Assembly (NCBI RefSeq): GCF_015694525.1
Contig: NZ_JADQDM010000003.1
Span: 372,001 to 436,000 of the forward strand
Length of the DNA: 64,000 nt
Reading direction: 5' to 3'
Source of the DNA: Hymenobacter ruricola
GTDB taxonomy: Bacteria > Bacteroidota > Bacteroidia > Cytophagales > Hymenobacteraceae
In this document: positions 9,514-18,307 of the stretch, in pieces
Numbering within the stretch: position 1 is the stretch's first letter
How the letters are laid out: each line of letters opens with the position of its first letter
Made by a program: the position numbers and the translations under genes
The notes under the pieces: generated by a model
The model's database searches: none
Told to the model about the DNA's origin: nothing
The model's input: the letters and a program-made list of their open reading frames with translations, nothing else

Positions 9514-9597
9514 AAGGTGCTGGTGCTTGTCGGTGGGAAAGTACATAGATGGACGGCTCATGGCGGATGTGACCGGCCGGTGCCGGTTGTGTTGCAA
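9476..9597. repeat. Segmental copy of the sigma-factor 5' region (copy 1)
   Basis: About 120 bases here align, with few gaps, to 18047-18170, which holds the first codons and upstream leader of the ECF sigma gene. Shared blocks include AAACCGCGCCGTAT, ACGGCTCAT, GGCGGATG and GACCGG. In protein terms MSRPSMYFPTDK...QVSQDYTARF here parallels MSRPSTYSPSDQ...QVLQGDTARF there. The likeness ends inside the signal peptide of the aspartyl protease. Confidence 0.75.
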
Positions 9598-9612
9598 GCT
9601 TTGGGGTGTCCC

Positions 9613-9637
9613 GCACCTGCCCCGGTAGATTGGGCAG
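9613..9637. other. GC-rich hairpin upstream of the protease gene
   Basis: ACCTGCCC and GGGCAGGT form a perfect 8-bp stem around a 9-base loop, in the gap between the two minus-strand genes at 9793 and 8215. There is no convincing T-run, so it may be a weak terminator for the T9SS gene upstream or a processing site. Confidence 0.35.
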
Positions 9638-9792
9638 GTGGCCAGGGAAATGAGCCTTGACGGGGGCTGGGGTCGCGCATTTTCAGCAGGACAGGCAGGG
9701 CCTTATGGGGTTTGGCACACTTGTCAACCCATAGAGCAGCAGGGCTGTGACCTTAATTGGTTGGCCACCGCGAACAGGAAATGCTTTACCGC

Positions 9793-12027
9793 TTATTTCC
9801 CCAGCACCTCCACCCAGCCTTTGTAGCGGCGGCCAAGTGTCATGTTCTCGGCCAGATAGTAGAACAAGCCGTTTCCCTGGCCCTGCGCGCTCCAGTCGTT
9901 GCGGTAGTCGGCGCTTTCGAAGACCTGCCGGCCCCAGCGGTTAAACACCCGCAGTCGCCACTGGTAGGCGCGGGCACTGCGGATGACGAAGGCCTGGTTG
10001 GCCGCGTCGCCGTTGGGCGTGATGACGTTGGGAATCAGCGGCTGGCACTCCTCCCGGCGCACCACGATGCTGTCGCGGAACACGCAGCCCGCCCGCGTGA
10101 GCTGCAGCCAGTACAGCCCGGGCTGCTCCACCTCAATGGCCGGCTGCTGGCTGCCGGTGCTCCATAGCAAGCCACTGCTGGCCTGCTGGGGCGCCGTTAG
10201 GGTTAGCCGTTCCTCCGCACACAGCAGCGTATCGGGGCCGAGGGAAAAGCGGGGGAGCGCATTCAGCGTAACCGAGGTGGAAGCCTGCGCCGTGCACCCA
10301 CCCGCCAGCGTGGCTGTCACGGTATAGGTGCCGGCCTGGCTGACCGTTAGCGCGGGGCCGGTGGCGCCCGTGTTCCAGCGGTAGGCCACGGCGTCGGGGG
10401 CCTGGGCCTGAAGCACTGCGCTACTTCCGGCACAAAGGCTAAGCGGGGGCGTCACTTGCACCGTCGGCGTGCGCACGCTCACCCGCACCGTGTCGGTGGC
10501 CGTGCAGGCGCCGCGCTGCACGCGCACCCAGTACGTGCCCGGTTGCGTCACGGCCAGGGTCGAGTCGGTGGTGCCCGTGCTCCACTGGTACGCGGCGCCG
10601 GGCCCGCTGGCGGCCCGCAACGTGAGAGACTGGCCGGCGCAGAGTTGCCGGTCGGGGCCCAGGTCCACTGCAAAGCCGGTCAGGTCCGTGAAATGGGCGT
10701 AGGTGTAGCTGCCGGCAAACCCGGTGCGGCGTTGCAGCACGCCCAGCTGGAATACGTCGATGGCGTTGCTCACCGTGGCCGTGGCGCCGGCCGGCAGCTG
10801 GGCCAGCGTCAGGGGCACCCGGGCGGCCAGCCAGCGCCCGTTGCTGCCGGGCACGGCGGAAAAGGCGGCGGCCGGTATCACCCCCGCCCGGCCGTTGAAC
10901 CGAAAGCTGCTTTCTCCCCCCGCCGGCACGACGAGGGTGAGCGCCAGGCTGTCGACGTCGGCCCCGCGCGTGATATTGACCTGCCGGCTGCCGGTGCAGT
11001 CCACGGGGGGCAGCACTGCCTCGGCCAAGTCGCAGCCGGCCCGGGCGAGGTGCAGCACGTAAACGGGGGCCGAGGCTTGCAGCAGCGTCGAGGGCGTGAG
11101 CAAGGGCACGTCGTAGGTTTGGCCGGCGCTGAGCAGGCCCACGACGGCGCTGGAGCCATTGACGGAAACCAACGTGCCGGGCTGGGTGGACACCACGACG
11201 GCCAGCACATCCTCCGGACTGCTTTTCACGATGACGTACTCGTCGCCCAAGCGGCTGACGGGCAGCAGCTGGTCACCCACCAGGTCGTCCCCGTCGCAGG
11301 AGTTGCGCAGCACCGCCACCGCGTCGTCTTTAACCGTGACGGCAACGGGCCGGGTGCTCGTGATGTGGGTGCCGCCGAGGTGCGCCGCGGCCGTGATGCC
11401 GGCCGCCACCAGGGAGTAGGTCTGGCCCCGTTGCAGCAGCACCGTGATGGGTGCCCGGGCGGAACCCACGGTAGTGGGCTGCGTCGGGACGAAGGTGACC
11501 TGGGTGTTGTTTTCGGTGGCCACCACGTCAATCGAGGAGCGGGCCGGGGGCGTGTACTGCGGGCCGTTGTCCCAGACGTCCTGGAAGGGGGCGTAGAACT
11601 CCGTGCCCAAAGCCGCGCGGCCCCGCAGGACGAACACCTCGTCGTTGCATCGGCATTGGGAGTTCACTTCGTATTCCGCCGTGATGGGCTGGCTGGCGCG
11701 GATGAGCAAGCCACGGTTCAGGGTCTGGCCGGCGGGCTGGTTTTCGAGCAAGGCCAGCTGGCTGGTCAGGTTGAGGCTCACGCTTTGGTTGGCCGGCACG
11801 GCCACGGTGTAGGGCACAAACGCCGCATTGGCCGGCTCGCTCACCCGCACGGTACTGGCTTGCCCGAGGGAGGAAAAACGTAGCAGCACGGGCCGGTCGA
11901 GGGCGCTGGGGAGTGAGCCGCTGGTGACCTCGGGCGCCACAAACCAGAACGTGGTATCGGACTGGGCCCGGGCGGGCCCGGCCCAACCCAGCAGCATCAC
12001 CCACAAGCACAGTAGTCGTTTGTTCAT
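9793..12027 (-). CDS. Giant secreted protein with type B T9SS sorting domain
   Basis: 744 residues from the ATG at 12027 (a TTG six bases upstream is less likely). The signal peptide is MNKRLLCLWVMLLGWAGPARAQ. The first 400 residues resemble the IgGFc-binding-protein-like N-terminal region of Bacteroidota surface proteins (TFWFVAPEVTSG, AEYEVNSQCRCNDEVFVL, ITSTRPVAVTVKDD). Two or three PKD/Ig-like repeats follow (LGPDRQLCAGQSLTLRA, LSLCAGSSAVLQAQ, LGPDTLLCAEERLTLTA). The C-terminus is a gliding-motility-associated CHU_C domain (NVITPNGDAANQAFVI, VFNRWGRQVFE, LFYYLAE), the type B signal for secretion through T9SS. It is probably a surface adhesin or matrix protein. Its neighbour at 12040 carries a type A signal. 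Confidence 0.88.
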   Translation of the reverse strand: MNKRLLCLWVMLLGWAGPARAQSDTTFWFVAPEVTSGSLPSALDRPVLLRFSSLGQASTVRVSEPANAAFVPYTVAVPANQSVSLNLTSQLALLENQPAGQTLNRGLLIRASQPITAEYEVNSQCRCNDEVFVLRGRAALGTEFYAPFQDVWDNGPQYTPPARSSIDVVATENNTQVTFVPTQPTTVGSARAPITVLLQRGQTYSLVAAGITAAAHLGGTHITSTRPVAVTVKDDAVAVLRNSCDGDDLVGDQLLPVSRLGDEYVIVKSSPEDVLAVVVSTQPGTLVSVNGSSAVVGLLSAGQTYDVPLLTPSTLLQASAPVYVLHLARAGCDLAEAVLPPVDCTGSRQVNITRGADVDSLALTLVVPAGGESSFRFNGRAGVIPAAAFSAVPGSNGRWLAARVPLTLAQLPAGATATVSNAIDVFQLGVLQRRTGFAGSYTYAHFTDLTGFAVDLGPDRQLCAGQSLTLRAASGPGAAYQWSTGTTDSTLAVTQPGTYWVRVQRGACTATDTVRVSVRTPTVQVTPPLSLCAGSSAVLQAQAPDAVAYRWNTGATGPALTVSQAGTYTVTATLAGGCTAQASTSVTLNALPRFSLGPDTLLCAEERLTLTAPQQASSGLLWSTGSQQPAIEVEQPGLYWLQLTRAGCVFRDSIVVRREECQPLIPNVITPNGDAANQAFVIRSARAYQWRLRVFNRWGRQVFESADYRNDWSAQGQGNGLFYYLAENMTLGRRYKGWVEVLGK

Positions 12028-12039
12028 CGACAAGCAATA

Positions 12040-15000
12040 TTATTCCACTACCAGCTTTTTCACCACTACCCCAACCGGAGTGGTTACCCGCAACGAATAC
12101 ACCCCCGCGGCCACTTCCGCCAACGAGAACGTGCGCGGGGCAGAACTACCCGGCAATTCTTGGGCGCGCACTACCCGGCCCACGGCGTCGAGCAGCTCGG
12201 CCTGAACGGCCGCGCCGTTCAGGCTGGCGGGAAGCTCCAGGAAAACCTTGGCTTCGGCCGGGTTGGGGAACACCGCTACCTGGGCCGCGCCGTCCGATGG
12301 AGCAGTCGCCAGCGCCCGTTGGGCCATAACAAGCAATTCGAAACGCCCGCTGGTGGTGGCACTCAACTGGAAGGCGTAGCTCGGCTGCGCGCTCAGGTCC
12401 ACCAGGGCGCCGGTTTGCCGGTCGCGTAGGTAGGCCGTTACGCCTGCGGGCAGATTCGCAAGCTGGGCGGCGTTAAGGACATAAGTGCCGGCGGTGGGCA
12501 CGCGGACGGTCAGCGGCACGGTTACGGGCGTGGCGCCCAGGGCCGGCAGCCCAGCAATGGCTAGCTCGTCATTGCCCGCTACGGCGGTCAGGTTCAGGCC
12601 GTGCGAGTTGGGCAATTTCACCGCATCGAACCCTGCATCGGTGCCGGCCGTGGCGCCTGGCTCGAAGTACACGTAAAGCGGGTCGCTCAGGCCACCTCCT
12701 TGCAAATCCAACTGCACGAGCGGGCGGGTGCTACTGCCCCGGTGGAACACCGGGTTCTGGTAGCTCGTCACGCGGGCGGCGTCGCGGAAGGTGAGCGTAG
12801 CGGCCGTCTGCCCGGCATTCACCCGCACGAAAAAACCCTGCCCCAGGGCAAGAATGGGGTCGCCCCCGACCCCGTTCACGTAGGCGCGGTAGCTGCCCGC
12901 GTACTGGCTCGTGCTTGCAAACACGTAGATGGCCGCGTCCAGGCCTGCCCGGTCGGCCGGGGCCACCAGCGAGTAGTCGAAAGGCGAAGGGTAGGGGTTG
13001 CCGACCAGGTGCCACCCCGCGTCGGCCGCGTTGGCCGACGCGCTGGCATTGCGGGTTAGCGTGCTGCTCAGGGTGCCGGTATGCAGCGGCCCGCCGGCGA
13101 AGCTCACCGCAAGGCCGGCGCTAATATTAACCGTGAAGCCCTTGCCCGAGGGCAGCACGTCGGTGGGGTTCGTGGGCGAGTACCAGCCCTTGTCGAAGGC
13201 GGAAAGGCCGTTGGCCACCGAAGCCAGCCGGGTTTGGTCGTAGCCGTACACGTTCGGAAAGGGCGTCACCAGATTCGGCGCGGCGGCCGTGTTGTAGGCC
13301 GGGTTTACGATGGGAGTAAAGCCGGTCGTGGCCAGGCCGCCCACCTGGGCGGCGTTGGCTATCGGGGAAGCCAGGTGCCGGTAGCCGGGGCCGGGGTTCA
13401 GGTCGGGGCTGAGGTAGCGCTGCACCACGGCCGTGGCGCCCACCACGCGGCCGGGATTGTTGTAGACCAGGGCCGTCCCCGTGGCATCGGAAAGCAGCGT
13501 GGTGGGGTTGCCGTTCAGGTTCAGGTTGCCCACGGTGGTCAGCAGGCGCTGGATGGTTAGTCCCGCGCTGGTGTTCAGGTCGGCCCCGTTCTGCTGGGTG
13601 GTCAGGTTCCAGAAGCGCGTGGCGCTGCTCCCGGCAATGCTGGCCGTGGCGGTAGCTCCCAGCTCCACCGTGCCGCCGGTGGCAGTAAAGGCGCCGTTGT
13701 TGGTCCAGTTGCCGCGCACGTCCAGCGTGCCACCGCTTTGGGCCAGCGTAGCGGCGCTGGCAATGGTTAAGTTTTTGGTCGTGGCCGGGCCGTTGGTCAG
13801 CAGGGGCATGCGCGGCGCCGCGGCGGGCACGGTGGCGTCGAGCGCGGCCGTGGGCACGCCGGCGGTCCAGTTGGCCGCCGCAAACCAGTCGGTGCTCGCG
13901 CTGCCCGTCCAGACGGTGGCCGTGACGGGAGCGGCGTAGGTGATGCTGTATGAAGGGGCCGCCACGTTGCCATTGCCGGCCGCGTCCTGGGCCGAGCTGG
14001 CCGGTACGCTCACCGTGACCAGGCCGTTGGCGGCCGGCGTCAGGGTGAAGGAGTAGGTCGTGCCGCTGCCGCCGAAGCCGCTGAGTGCGCCGTTGGTCAC
14101 CGTCACATCGCCGGCCGCGAAGCCCGTCACGCTCTCCGAAAAGGTCACAGTCACCGTGAAAGGCGAAGCATTGGTGTTGCCGCCCGAGGCGCCGGCCGAA
14201 CTCGTAATGACTGCCGTAGGGGCGGCTTTGTCGATGGTGTATGAGTCACCCGTGGTAAAAGGCACGTTGCTGACGCCCGGCGTAATGCCGGTCGAGTTGC
14301 TCAGCTGCAGCTGCACCGTGCCGCTGCCCGTCCCCGTATTCACGACCACGGTGTAGGCGTTTCCCGAACCGCTGACGCTCGCCACGCTGGCCCCCGAAAC
14401 CCCGCTGGCGGCCACGGAAAAGTTGCCGGTAGTAAGCCCACTCACGTTGCTGGCAAACGTGACCGCGAAGCTCACGCTGCCGGCGTTGGTGGGCGACGCG
14501 CCCGTTCGCACGCTCGACACAATCGTGGTCAGGGTCGTGAAGGTTTGCACGCCGCCGTAGCTGGTGCCCGCGCTGTTAGTAGCGTAGGCCCGCACCGAGT
14601 AGAGGGTGCCGCTGGCCAGGCCCGTTACCGTGGTCGAATAACTGCCCGTGCCTGCGCCAATCGCCACTTTCGTATTGGCGGTGGTTGGGGTGCCGCTGCC
14701 CGGCACGTACACCACGCCGCGCTCGCTCACCGCCGCGCCGCCATCGGCCGCGACGTTGCCGCCCAGCACAGCGCCGGCGCCCGTGATGCTGGCGGGTACA
14801 TCCGTGGTCACGGTGGGTGCTACCGCCGGTGCGCCCGTCGTGAAATTATAGGTCGTGTTGTCGAAGATGCCGTAAAACGTGCGTCCGTCCGCGTCGATAA
14901 ACGTTTCCTCGTCGCTGCGCAGCGCATACGCCGTGTTGCTGGCCAGGGTGATGACGGGGTTATAGGTCCAGGTGGTGCCCGCGCCCGTCACCGCCGCACT

Positions 15001-16377
15001 CCCGATGGGCGTGGTTTCCACCACTGCGTTATCCGACACGCGAACCAGGTACAGGTTACCGTTGCCCTTGCTTACGCTCCGGTCGAAAGTCAGCACCAAG
15101 TTCGTGGCCGGGCTCACGCCGGTGGCGTTATCGGCCGGCGCGGTGCTGCTCAGTTGGGGGCGGGTGCCGTCCTGCCGAAGGCTGCGCGGGGCCGCGCCGT
15201 TCACAAAGTCGAACAGGTCCTGGTCGCCGTCCCGGTCGTAGTCCACGGCGTCAAGGGCCGGGGCGGATATCTGGCTGAAGGCCATGCCACTGAGCGGGCC
15301 GCTGCTGAAAGCGCCCGTGCCGTCAGTAGCGGCGATGGCAGCCGCGAACGTCCCGTCGCCGTTGTTCAGCTGCAAGCGGATGCCGGTGGCCGTAGTGTTG
15401 CCGGTCTGGTACAGGATGTCTTGGTCGCCATCCGATTCCACGTCGAAGAGCAGGTAGCGGGCCCCGAACGCAAGGGTGGGCAGGCTGCCGAGGGCTAGGG
15501 CCGTGAACGTGCCGTTGCCGTTGTTGCGCACGAGCCGTGGGGCCGTGTTGTTCTGGTAGTCCACGAGGTCTGGGTCGCCGTCGTCGTCCAGGTCCGCCGC
15601 GGTGAGCGACGGCTGCGTGAGCTGGGTAAACGTGATGCCATTGAGCGGCCCGCTGCCAAACGTGCCGCTGCCGTTGGCCGCAATAGCCGCTGCAAACGTG
15701 CCGTTGCCGTTGTTGAGCTGCACGTTGAAGCCCTGCCCGGAGGAGTTGCTGGTTTGGTAGAGCAGGTCCGGGTCGCCGTCATTATCCAGGTCCACGAACA
15801 GCTGCCGGGAGCCGAAGGCGAGGGTGGGCAGGCCCGTAGTACCGGCGGCCGTAAACGTGCCGTTGCCGTTGTTAAGGATGACGCGCGGAGCGGTGCCGTT
15901 GAGAAACTCCACGATGTCCGGGTCGCCGTCGTTATCCAGGTCCACGGCCTGGGTCTGGGGTGGGGCCACCTGCGTGAAATACACTCCGGCCAGCGGGCCC
16001 CCGGTAAAGGCCGCGCCGCTGGGCTGCGCGATGGCGGCCCCGAAGGCGCCCCCGCTGTTGAGCTGCACGGCGATGCCCGCACCCGTCGAATTCCCCGTTT
16101 GATACAGCACGTCCTGGTCGCCGTCGTTGTCCAGGTCCAGAAACAGGTGGCGCGACCCGAACGCCAGCGTCGGCACGCCCCGGTCGCCTTGCAGGCTGTA
16201 GGTGACGGCCGACTGCGTATGGGTGATGCTGCGCGGCGCGGCGGAAAGCCCCTTGGCCGGATGGGTCGACTCGGCCCGGGCCTCCTGCCTGACCGCGGCA
16301 AGCACCCCGGTCAAAGCCAGCAAACAAACCGCAAAAACACGTGAAGGACAACAGAATCGGTAACGTTTTCTCATCAT
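12040..16377 (-). CDS. Giant FG-GAP/VCBS-repeat surface protein with type A T9SS domain
   Basis: I choose the ATG at 16377 (or the adjacent one at 16374), which leads into a signal-like segment (RVFAVCLLALTGVLAA); the open frame extends to 16491 without a better start. The protein has about 1445 residues. Near the N-terminus there are three FG-GAP/VCBS units of about 115 residues, each with DLDNDGDxD calcium-binding loops (at roughly 16140, 15800 and 15430 in DNA). A Big_5 Ig-like domain (STAPADNATGVSPATNLVLTF), a fibronectin-like domain and Big-type domains (FSESVTGFAAGDVTVTNG) follow. The end is a classic type A T9SS sorting domain (VAVFPNPAEAKVFLELP ... GVYSLRVTT). It is probably an outer-surface adhesin. 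It lies 12 bases upstream of the type B gene on the same strand. Confidence 0.88.
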   Translation of the reverse strand: MMRKRYRFCCPSRVFAVCLLALTGVLAAVRQEARAESTHPAKGLSAAPRSITHTQSAVTYSLQGDRGVPTLAFGSRHLFLDLDNDGDQDVLYQTGNSTGAGIAVQLNSGGAFGAAIAQPSGAAFTGGPLAGVYFTQVAPPQTQAVDLDNDGDPDIVEFLNGTAPRVILNNGNGTFTAAGTTGLPTLAFGSRQLFVDLDNDGDPDLLYQTSNSSGQGFNVQLNNGNGTFAAAIAANGSGTFGSGPLNGITFTQLTQPSLTAADLDDDGDPDLVDYQNNTAPRLVRNNGNGTFTALALGSLPTLAFGARYLLFDVESDGDQDILYQTGNTTATGIRLQLNNGDGTFAAAIAATDGTGAFSSGPLSGMAFSQISAPALDAVDYDRDGDQDLFDFVNGAAPRSLRQDGTRPQLSSTAPADNATGVSPATNLVLTFDRSVSKGNGNLYLVRVSDNAVVETTPIGSAAVTGAGTTWTYNPVITLASNTAYALRSDEETFIDADGRTFYGIFDNTTYNFTTGAPAVAPTVTTDVPASITGAGAVLGGNVAADGGAAVSERGVVYVPGSGTPTTANTKVAIGAGTGSYSTTVTGLASGTLYSVRAYATNSAGTSYGGVQTFTTLTTIVSSVRTGASPTNAGSVSFAVTFASNVSGLTTGNFSVAASGVSGASVASVSGSGNAYTVVVNTGTGSGTVQLQLSNSTGITPGVSNVPFTTGDSYTIDKAAPTAVITSSAGASGGNTNASPFTVTVTFSESVTGFAAGDVTVTNGALSGFGGSGTTYSFTLTPAANGLVTVSVPASSAQDAAGNGNVAAPSYSITYAAPVTATVWTGSASTDWFAAANWTAGVPTAALDATVPAAAPRMPLLTNGPATTKNLTIASAATLAQSGGTLDVRGNWTNNGAFTATGGTVELGATATASIAGSSATRFWNLTTQQNGADLNTSAGLTIQRLLTTVGNLNLNGNPTTLLSDATGTALVYNNPGRVVGATAVVQRYLSPDLNPGPGYRHLASPIANAAQVGGLATTGFTPIVNPAYNTAAAPNLVTPFPNVYGYDQTRLASVANGLSAFDKGWYSPTNPTDVLPSGKGFTVNISAGLAVSFAGGPLHTGTLSSTLTRNASASANAADAGWHLVGNPYPSPFDYSLVAPADRAGLDAAIYVFASTSQYAGSYRAYVNGVGGDPILALGQGFFVRVNAGQTAATLTFRDAARVTSYQNPVFHRGSSTRPLVQLDLQGGGLSDPLYVYFEPGATAGTDAGFDAVKLPNSHGLNLTAVAGNDELAIAGLPALGATPVTVPLTVRVPTAGTYVLNAAQLANLPAGVTAYLRDRQTGALVDLSAQPSYAFQLSATTSGRFELLVMAQRALATAPSDGAAQVAVFPNPAEAKVFLELPASLNGAAVQAELLDAVGRVVRAQELPGSSAPRTFSLAEVAAGVYSLRVTTPVGVVVKKLVVE

Positions 16378-16574
16378 TGCAAGCAGAAAGGGACGGGTGA
16401 TTAGAAGGCAGAGGGCGCCAGTATTGCTTCGGCACTGGGGTAGCCCGGTGCTCGTAGAAGTGGCCAAGGCTTCGCCAGCACCCGGCTGCAAAGGCGGGCG
16501 GTGCGCAACCGGGTGCGGTAGGAAGTTGCCGGCGGATGGCCTCGGTGGGCGCGGGTCCGATGCCGGGCGGTTAG

Positions 16575-17024
16575 CTACTCAGGAGTCGAGCGTTTGAGAA
16601 AGAAATAGTAGCCCGTAAGGCCAAGGGCAAGGCTGAAAGCCAGAATGATAACCGAATGCACGCCCCACGGGGGGTAAAGCGCGCCCACCGTCAGCCCCAC
16701 GCCGGCGGCCGTAAGCAAGGCAATCCACTTCACCAAGCCCGCGGCGCCGGGCTTGCGCCGCTCGCGCGGGGCGAGCAAGAGGGCAATGGTGCTCTCGGGG
16801 GCGCCGACTTCGATGAGCCGCTTTTTCAAGCGGTTGTCCAGCAGCAGCTTCAAGATGACCACCGCGACCACCGCCAGCAGAACAAACAAGGCCAGCACGA
16901 AGAAATTATGCCGGAGCTCATTCACCATCGCGGCGTCGAGGCCCGCGGGCACCTGGCTTGGGGCTTGCGCGTGGGCCCTACCGACTGGCAGTGACAGCGC
17001 CAACAGAAAGAAGCTTTTTTTCAT
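16575..17024 (-). CDS. Small membrane protein of the sigma-factor operon
   Basis: From the ATG at 17024 the protein has 149 residues: signal peptide MKKSFFLLALSLPVGRAHAQ, a transmembrane helix (NFFVLALFVLLAVVAVVILKLL), a short basic stretch, and two more helices (WIALLTAAGVGLTVGALY, VIILAFSLALGLTGYYFFL). The layout resembles small membrane proteins often found after sigma/anti-sigma pairs in Bacteroidota (DUF6249-like), but I do not recognise a catalytic motif. The upstream extension to 17057 would overlap the anti-sigma stop and lacks a signal peptide start. Confidence 0.6.
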   Translation of the reverse strand: MKKSFFLLALSLPVGRAHAQAPSQVPAGLDAAMVNELRHNFFVLALFVLLAVVAVVILKLLLDNRLKKRLIEVGAPESTIALLLAPRERRKPGAAGLVKWIALLTAAGVGLTVGALYPPWGVHSVIILAFSLALGLTGYYFFLKRSTPE

Positions 17025-17056
17025 GAAGCGGAAGGCAAGGCGAACCTGGTAATGCA

Positions 17057-17533
17057 TTAGACCGGCTGCGCGCCGTCGTGTTGCAACTCGCGGGGCAAGG
17101 AAAGAAAAATTTCCGTTTGCCGCCGGTGGCGGAACAGCATTTCCAGGCCATAAGCCAGCACCACGCTAACTGCCAGCACCGTGCCCAGCGCTACCGCTCC
17201 GGCCGAGGCGGCCTGGAATAGTTGCCGCAGGGCCGCCCAGCCACTGGCCACCACCGCCAGCGCAAACGCCAACCCCAGACCACCCAAGGCAATAAACGCC
17301 CAGGGAAAAGCCCGCGTGACGCCGGGCAGCTGCCCCGCTACCCGCGCGGCTAAGTTGAAGTCGAACGCTGGCTGCGGGGCCGTCTTCAGGGCCGAAAACA
17401 GAGCCTGGTAATCGGCTACCCGGCGTTGGCACGCGGGGCAGGCCCACACGTGGGCCGCGAGCGTTGCGTCTGCCGATGAGGCATTTTCGGCCCATTGCTG
17501 GGCTTGTTGTTCGGAAAGGTGCGGCGTGTTCAT
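17057..17533 (-). CDS. Anti-sigma factor, zinc-finger type, membrane-bound
   Basis: 158 residues. The N-terminal half has the zinc-binding anti-sigma (ZAS) signature H-x3-C-x2-C (AHVWACPACQ, near residues 27-36). Two predicted transmembrane helices follow (AFIALGGLGLAFALAVVASG and GAVALGTVLAVSVVLAYGLEML) before a basic cytoplasmic tail. It should hold the sigma factor inactive at the membrane. Its ATG overlaps the TGA of the sigma gene (ATGA, 17530-17533), so the two are translationally coupled. Confidence 0.8.
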   Translation of the reverse strand: MNTPHLSEQQAQQWAENASSADATLAAHVWACPACQRRVADYQALFSALKTAPQPAFDFNLAARVAGQLPGVTRAFPWAFIALGGLGLAFALAVVASGWAALRQLFQAASAGAVALGTVLAVSVVLAYGLEMLFRHRRQTEIFLSLPRELQHDGAQPV

Positions 17534-18129
17534 AGCTCGTCCCGTTGGTAAGTAGCTTCGATGCTTTCCTTTAACGCTTTGCGGGCCCGAAACAAGTAAC
17601 TCTTTACCGTGCCTTCGGGCAGCGAAGTGATGTGCGCAATTTCGGCGTAGCTCAGCTCCTGCTGATGGTAGAGGCCAATCAGCGTTTTGTAGAGCGGCGG
17701 CAGTTTGTCAATCTCGGCGGCCAGCACCGCCGTCAGGTCCTGGCCGAAGAGCCGGGCTTCCACCTCCGGCGCCACCGCCAGCAATGCCGGCGCCCCAGGG
17801 CCGGTTTCGGCCGCTTCCAGGCCCGGTTCGCCCGGCAGGAGCAGGCGCTTCTTCTCGAGGTAGTGCAGGCAGGTGTTGTAGGCAATTTGTCCAATCCAGG
17901 TCGAGAGTTTGGCCTGGTGCCGGAAGCCGGCCAGGTGGCGGAAGGCTTTGAGGTAGATGTCCTGCGCCAGGTCGGGCCGGTCGGCCGGGTGCGGAATCAG
18001 CTTGAACACTATCTGGGTCACCAGGCCTTTGGTCCGGTTAACAATCTCCCCAAACCGCGCCGTATCGCCTTGCAGCACCTGTTCCACGAGGTACTGGTCG
18101 GAGGGGGAATACGTCGACGGACGGCTCAT
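17530..18129 (-). CDS. ECF-type RNA polymerase sigma factor
   Basis: 199 residues, standard length for an RpoE-like ECF factor. Region 2 is seen as IVFKLIPHPADRPDLAQDIYLKAFRHLAGFRHQAKLSTWIGQIAYNTCLHYL, and region 4 as LPPLYKTLIGLYHQQELSYAEIAHITSLPEGTVKSYLFRARKALKE. The gene heads the operon sigma, anti-sigma, small membrane protein. Its upstream and first about 25 codons are duplicated in front of the aspartyl-protease gene at 9476-9597, so the two genes may share promoter signals. The target genes cannot be read from the sequence. Confidence 0.92.
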   Translation of the reverse strand: MSRPSTYSPSDQYLVEQVLQGDTARFGEIVNRTKGLVTQIVFKLIPHPADRPDLAQDIYLKAFRHLAGFRHQAKLSTWIGQIAYNTCLHYLEKKRLLLPGEPGLEAAETGPGAPALLAVAPEVEARLFGQDLTAVLAAEIDKLPPLYKTLIGLYHQQELSYAEIAHITSLPEGTVKSYLFRARKALKESIEATYQRDEL

Positions 18130-18170
18130 ATGGCGGATGAGACCGGCTTGCGCCGGTTATGTTGCAGTTC
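18047..18170. repeat. Sigma-factor 5' region, source copy of the duplication
   Basis: This segment covers the first codons of the sigma gene and about 40 bases upstream of it. It aligns to 9476-9597 with conserved blocks AAACCGCGCCGTAT, ACGGCTCAT, GGCGGATG and GACCGG. I take it as the parental copy because here the reading frame continues as a normal ECF protein. Confidence 0.75.
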
Positions 18171-18176
18171 GATTAG

Positions 18177-18207
18177 CAGTTCCGCCCGAGTCCCGATAGG
18201 GCGGAGC
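18177..18207. terminator. Hairpin between sigma gene and serine hydrolase
   Basis: TCCGCCC and GGGCGGA pair as a perfect stem around an 11-base loop, just upstream of the sigma gene and downstream of nothing on the plus strand. Without a T-run this is at best a weak or Rho-assisted terminator or a leader structure. Confidence 0.3.
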
Positions 18208-18307
18208 TGTTGGGCGCGAAAATGAGTTAAATCATGGCGGGCCCGCGCAGGGAAGTCGGGACCAGACCTCCCGGGTACCGTGTGGCTGGTAGCAGGCGAG
18301 TACTCGC

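Noticed and set aside
10456..11883. Long plus-strand open frame (475 codons) opposite the type B T9SS gene
   Set aside because: High-GC antisense shadow: the minus-strand gene has clear domains here, the plus-strand translation is Gly/His/Arg/Gln-rich and low in protein-like character.
14545..15498. 317-codon plus-strand frame opposite the FG-GAP protein
   Set aside because: The minus strand encodes regular FG-GAP repeats here; the antisense product repeats with the same DNA period and has no own domain.
15400..16170. About 345-bp near-repeats as mobile DNA
   Set aside because: They are the coding units of FG-GAP/VCBS repeats within one protein, all in frame.
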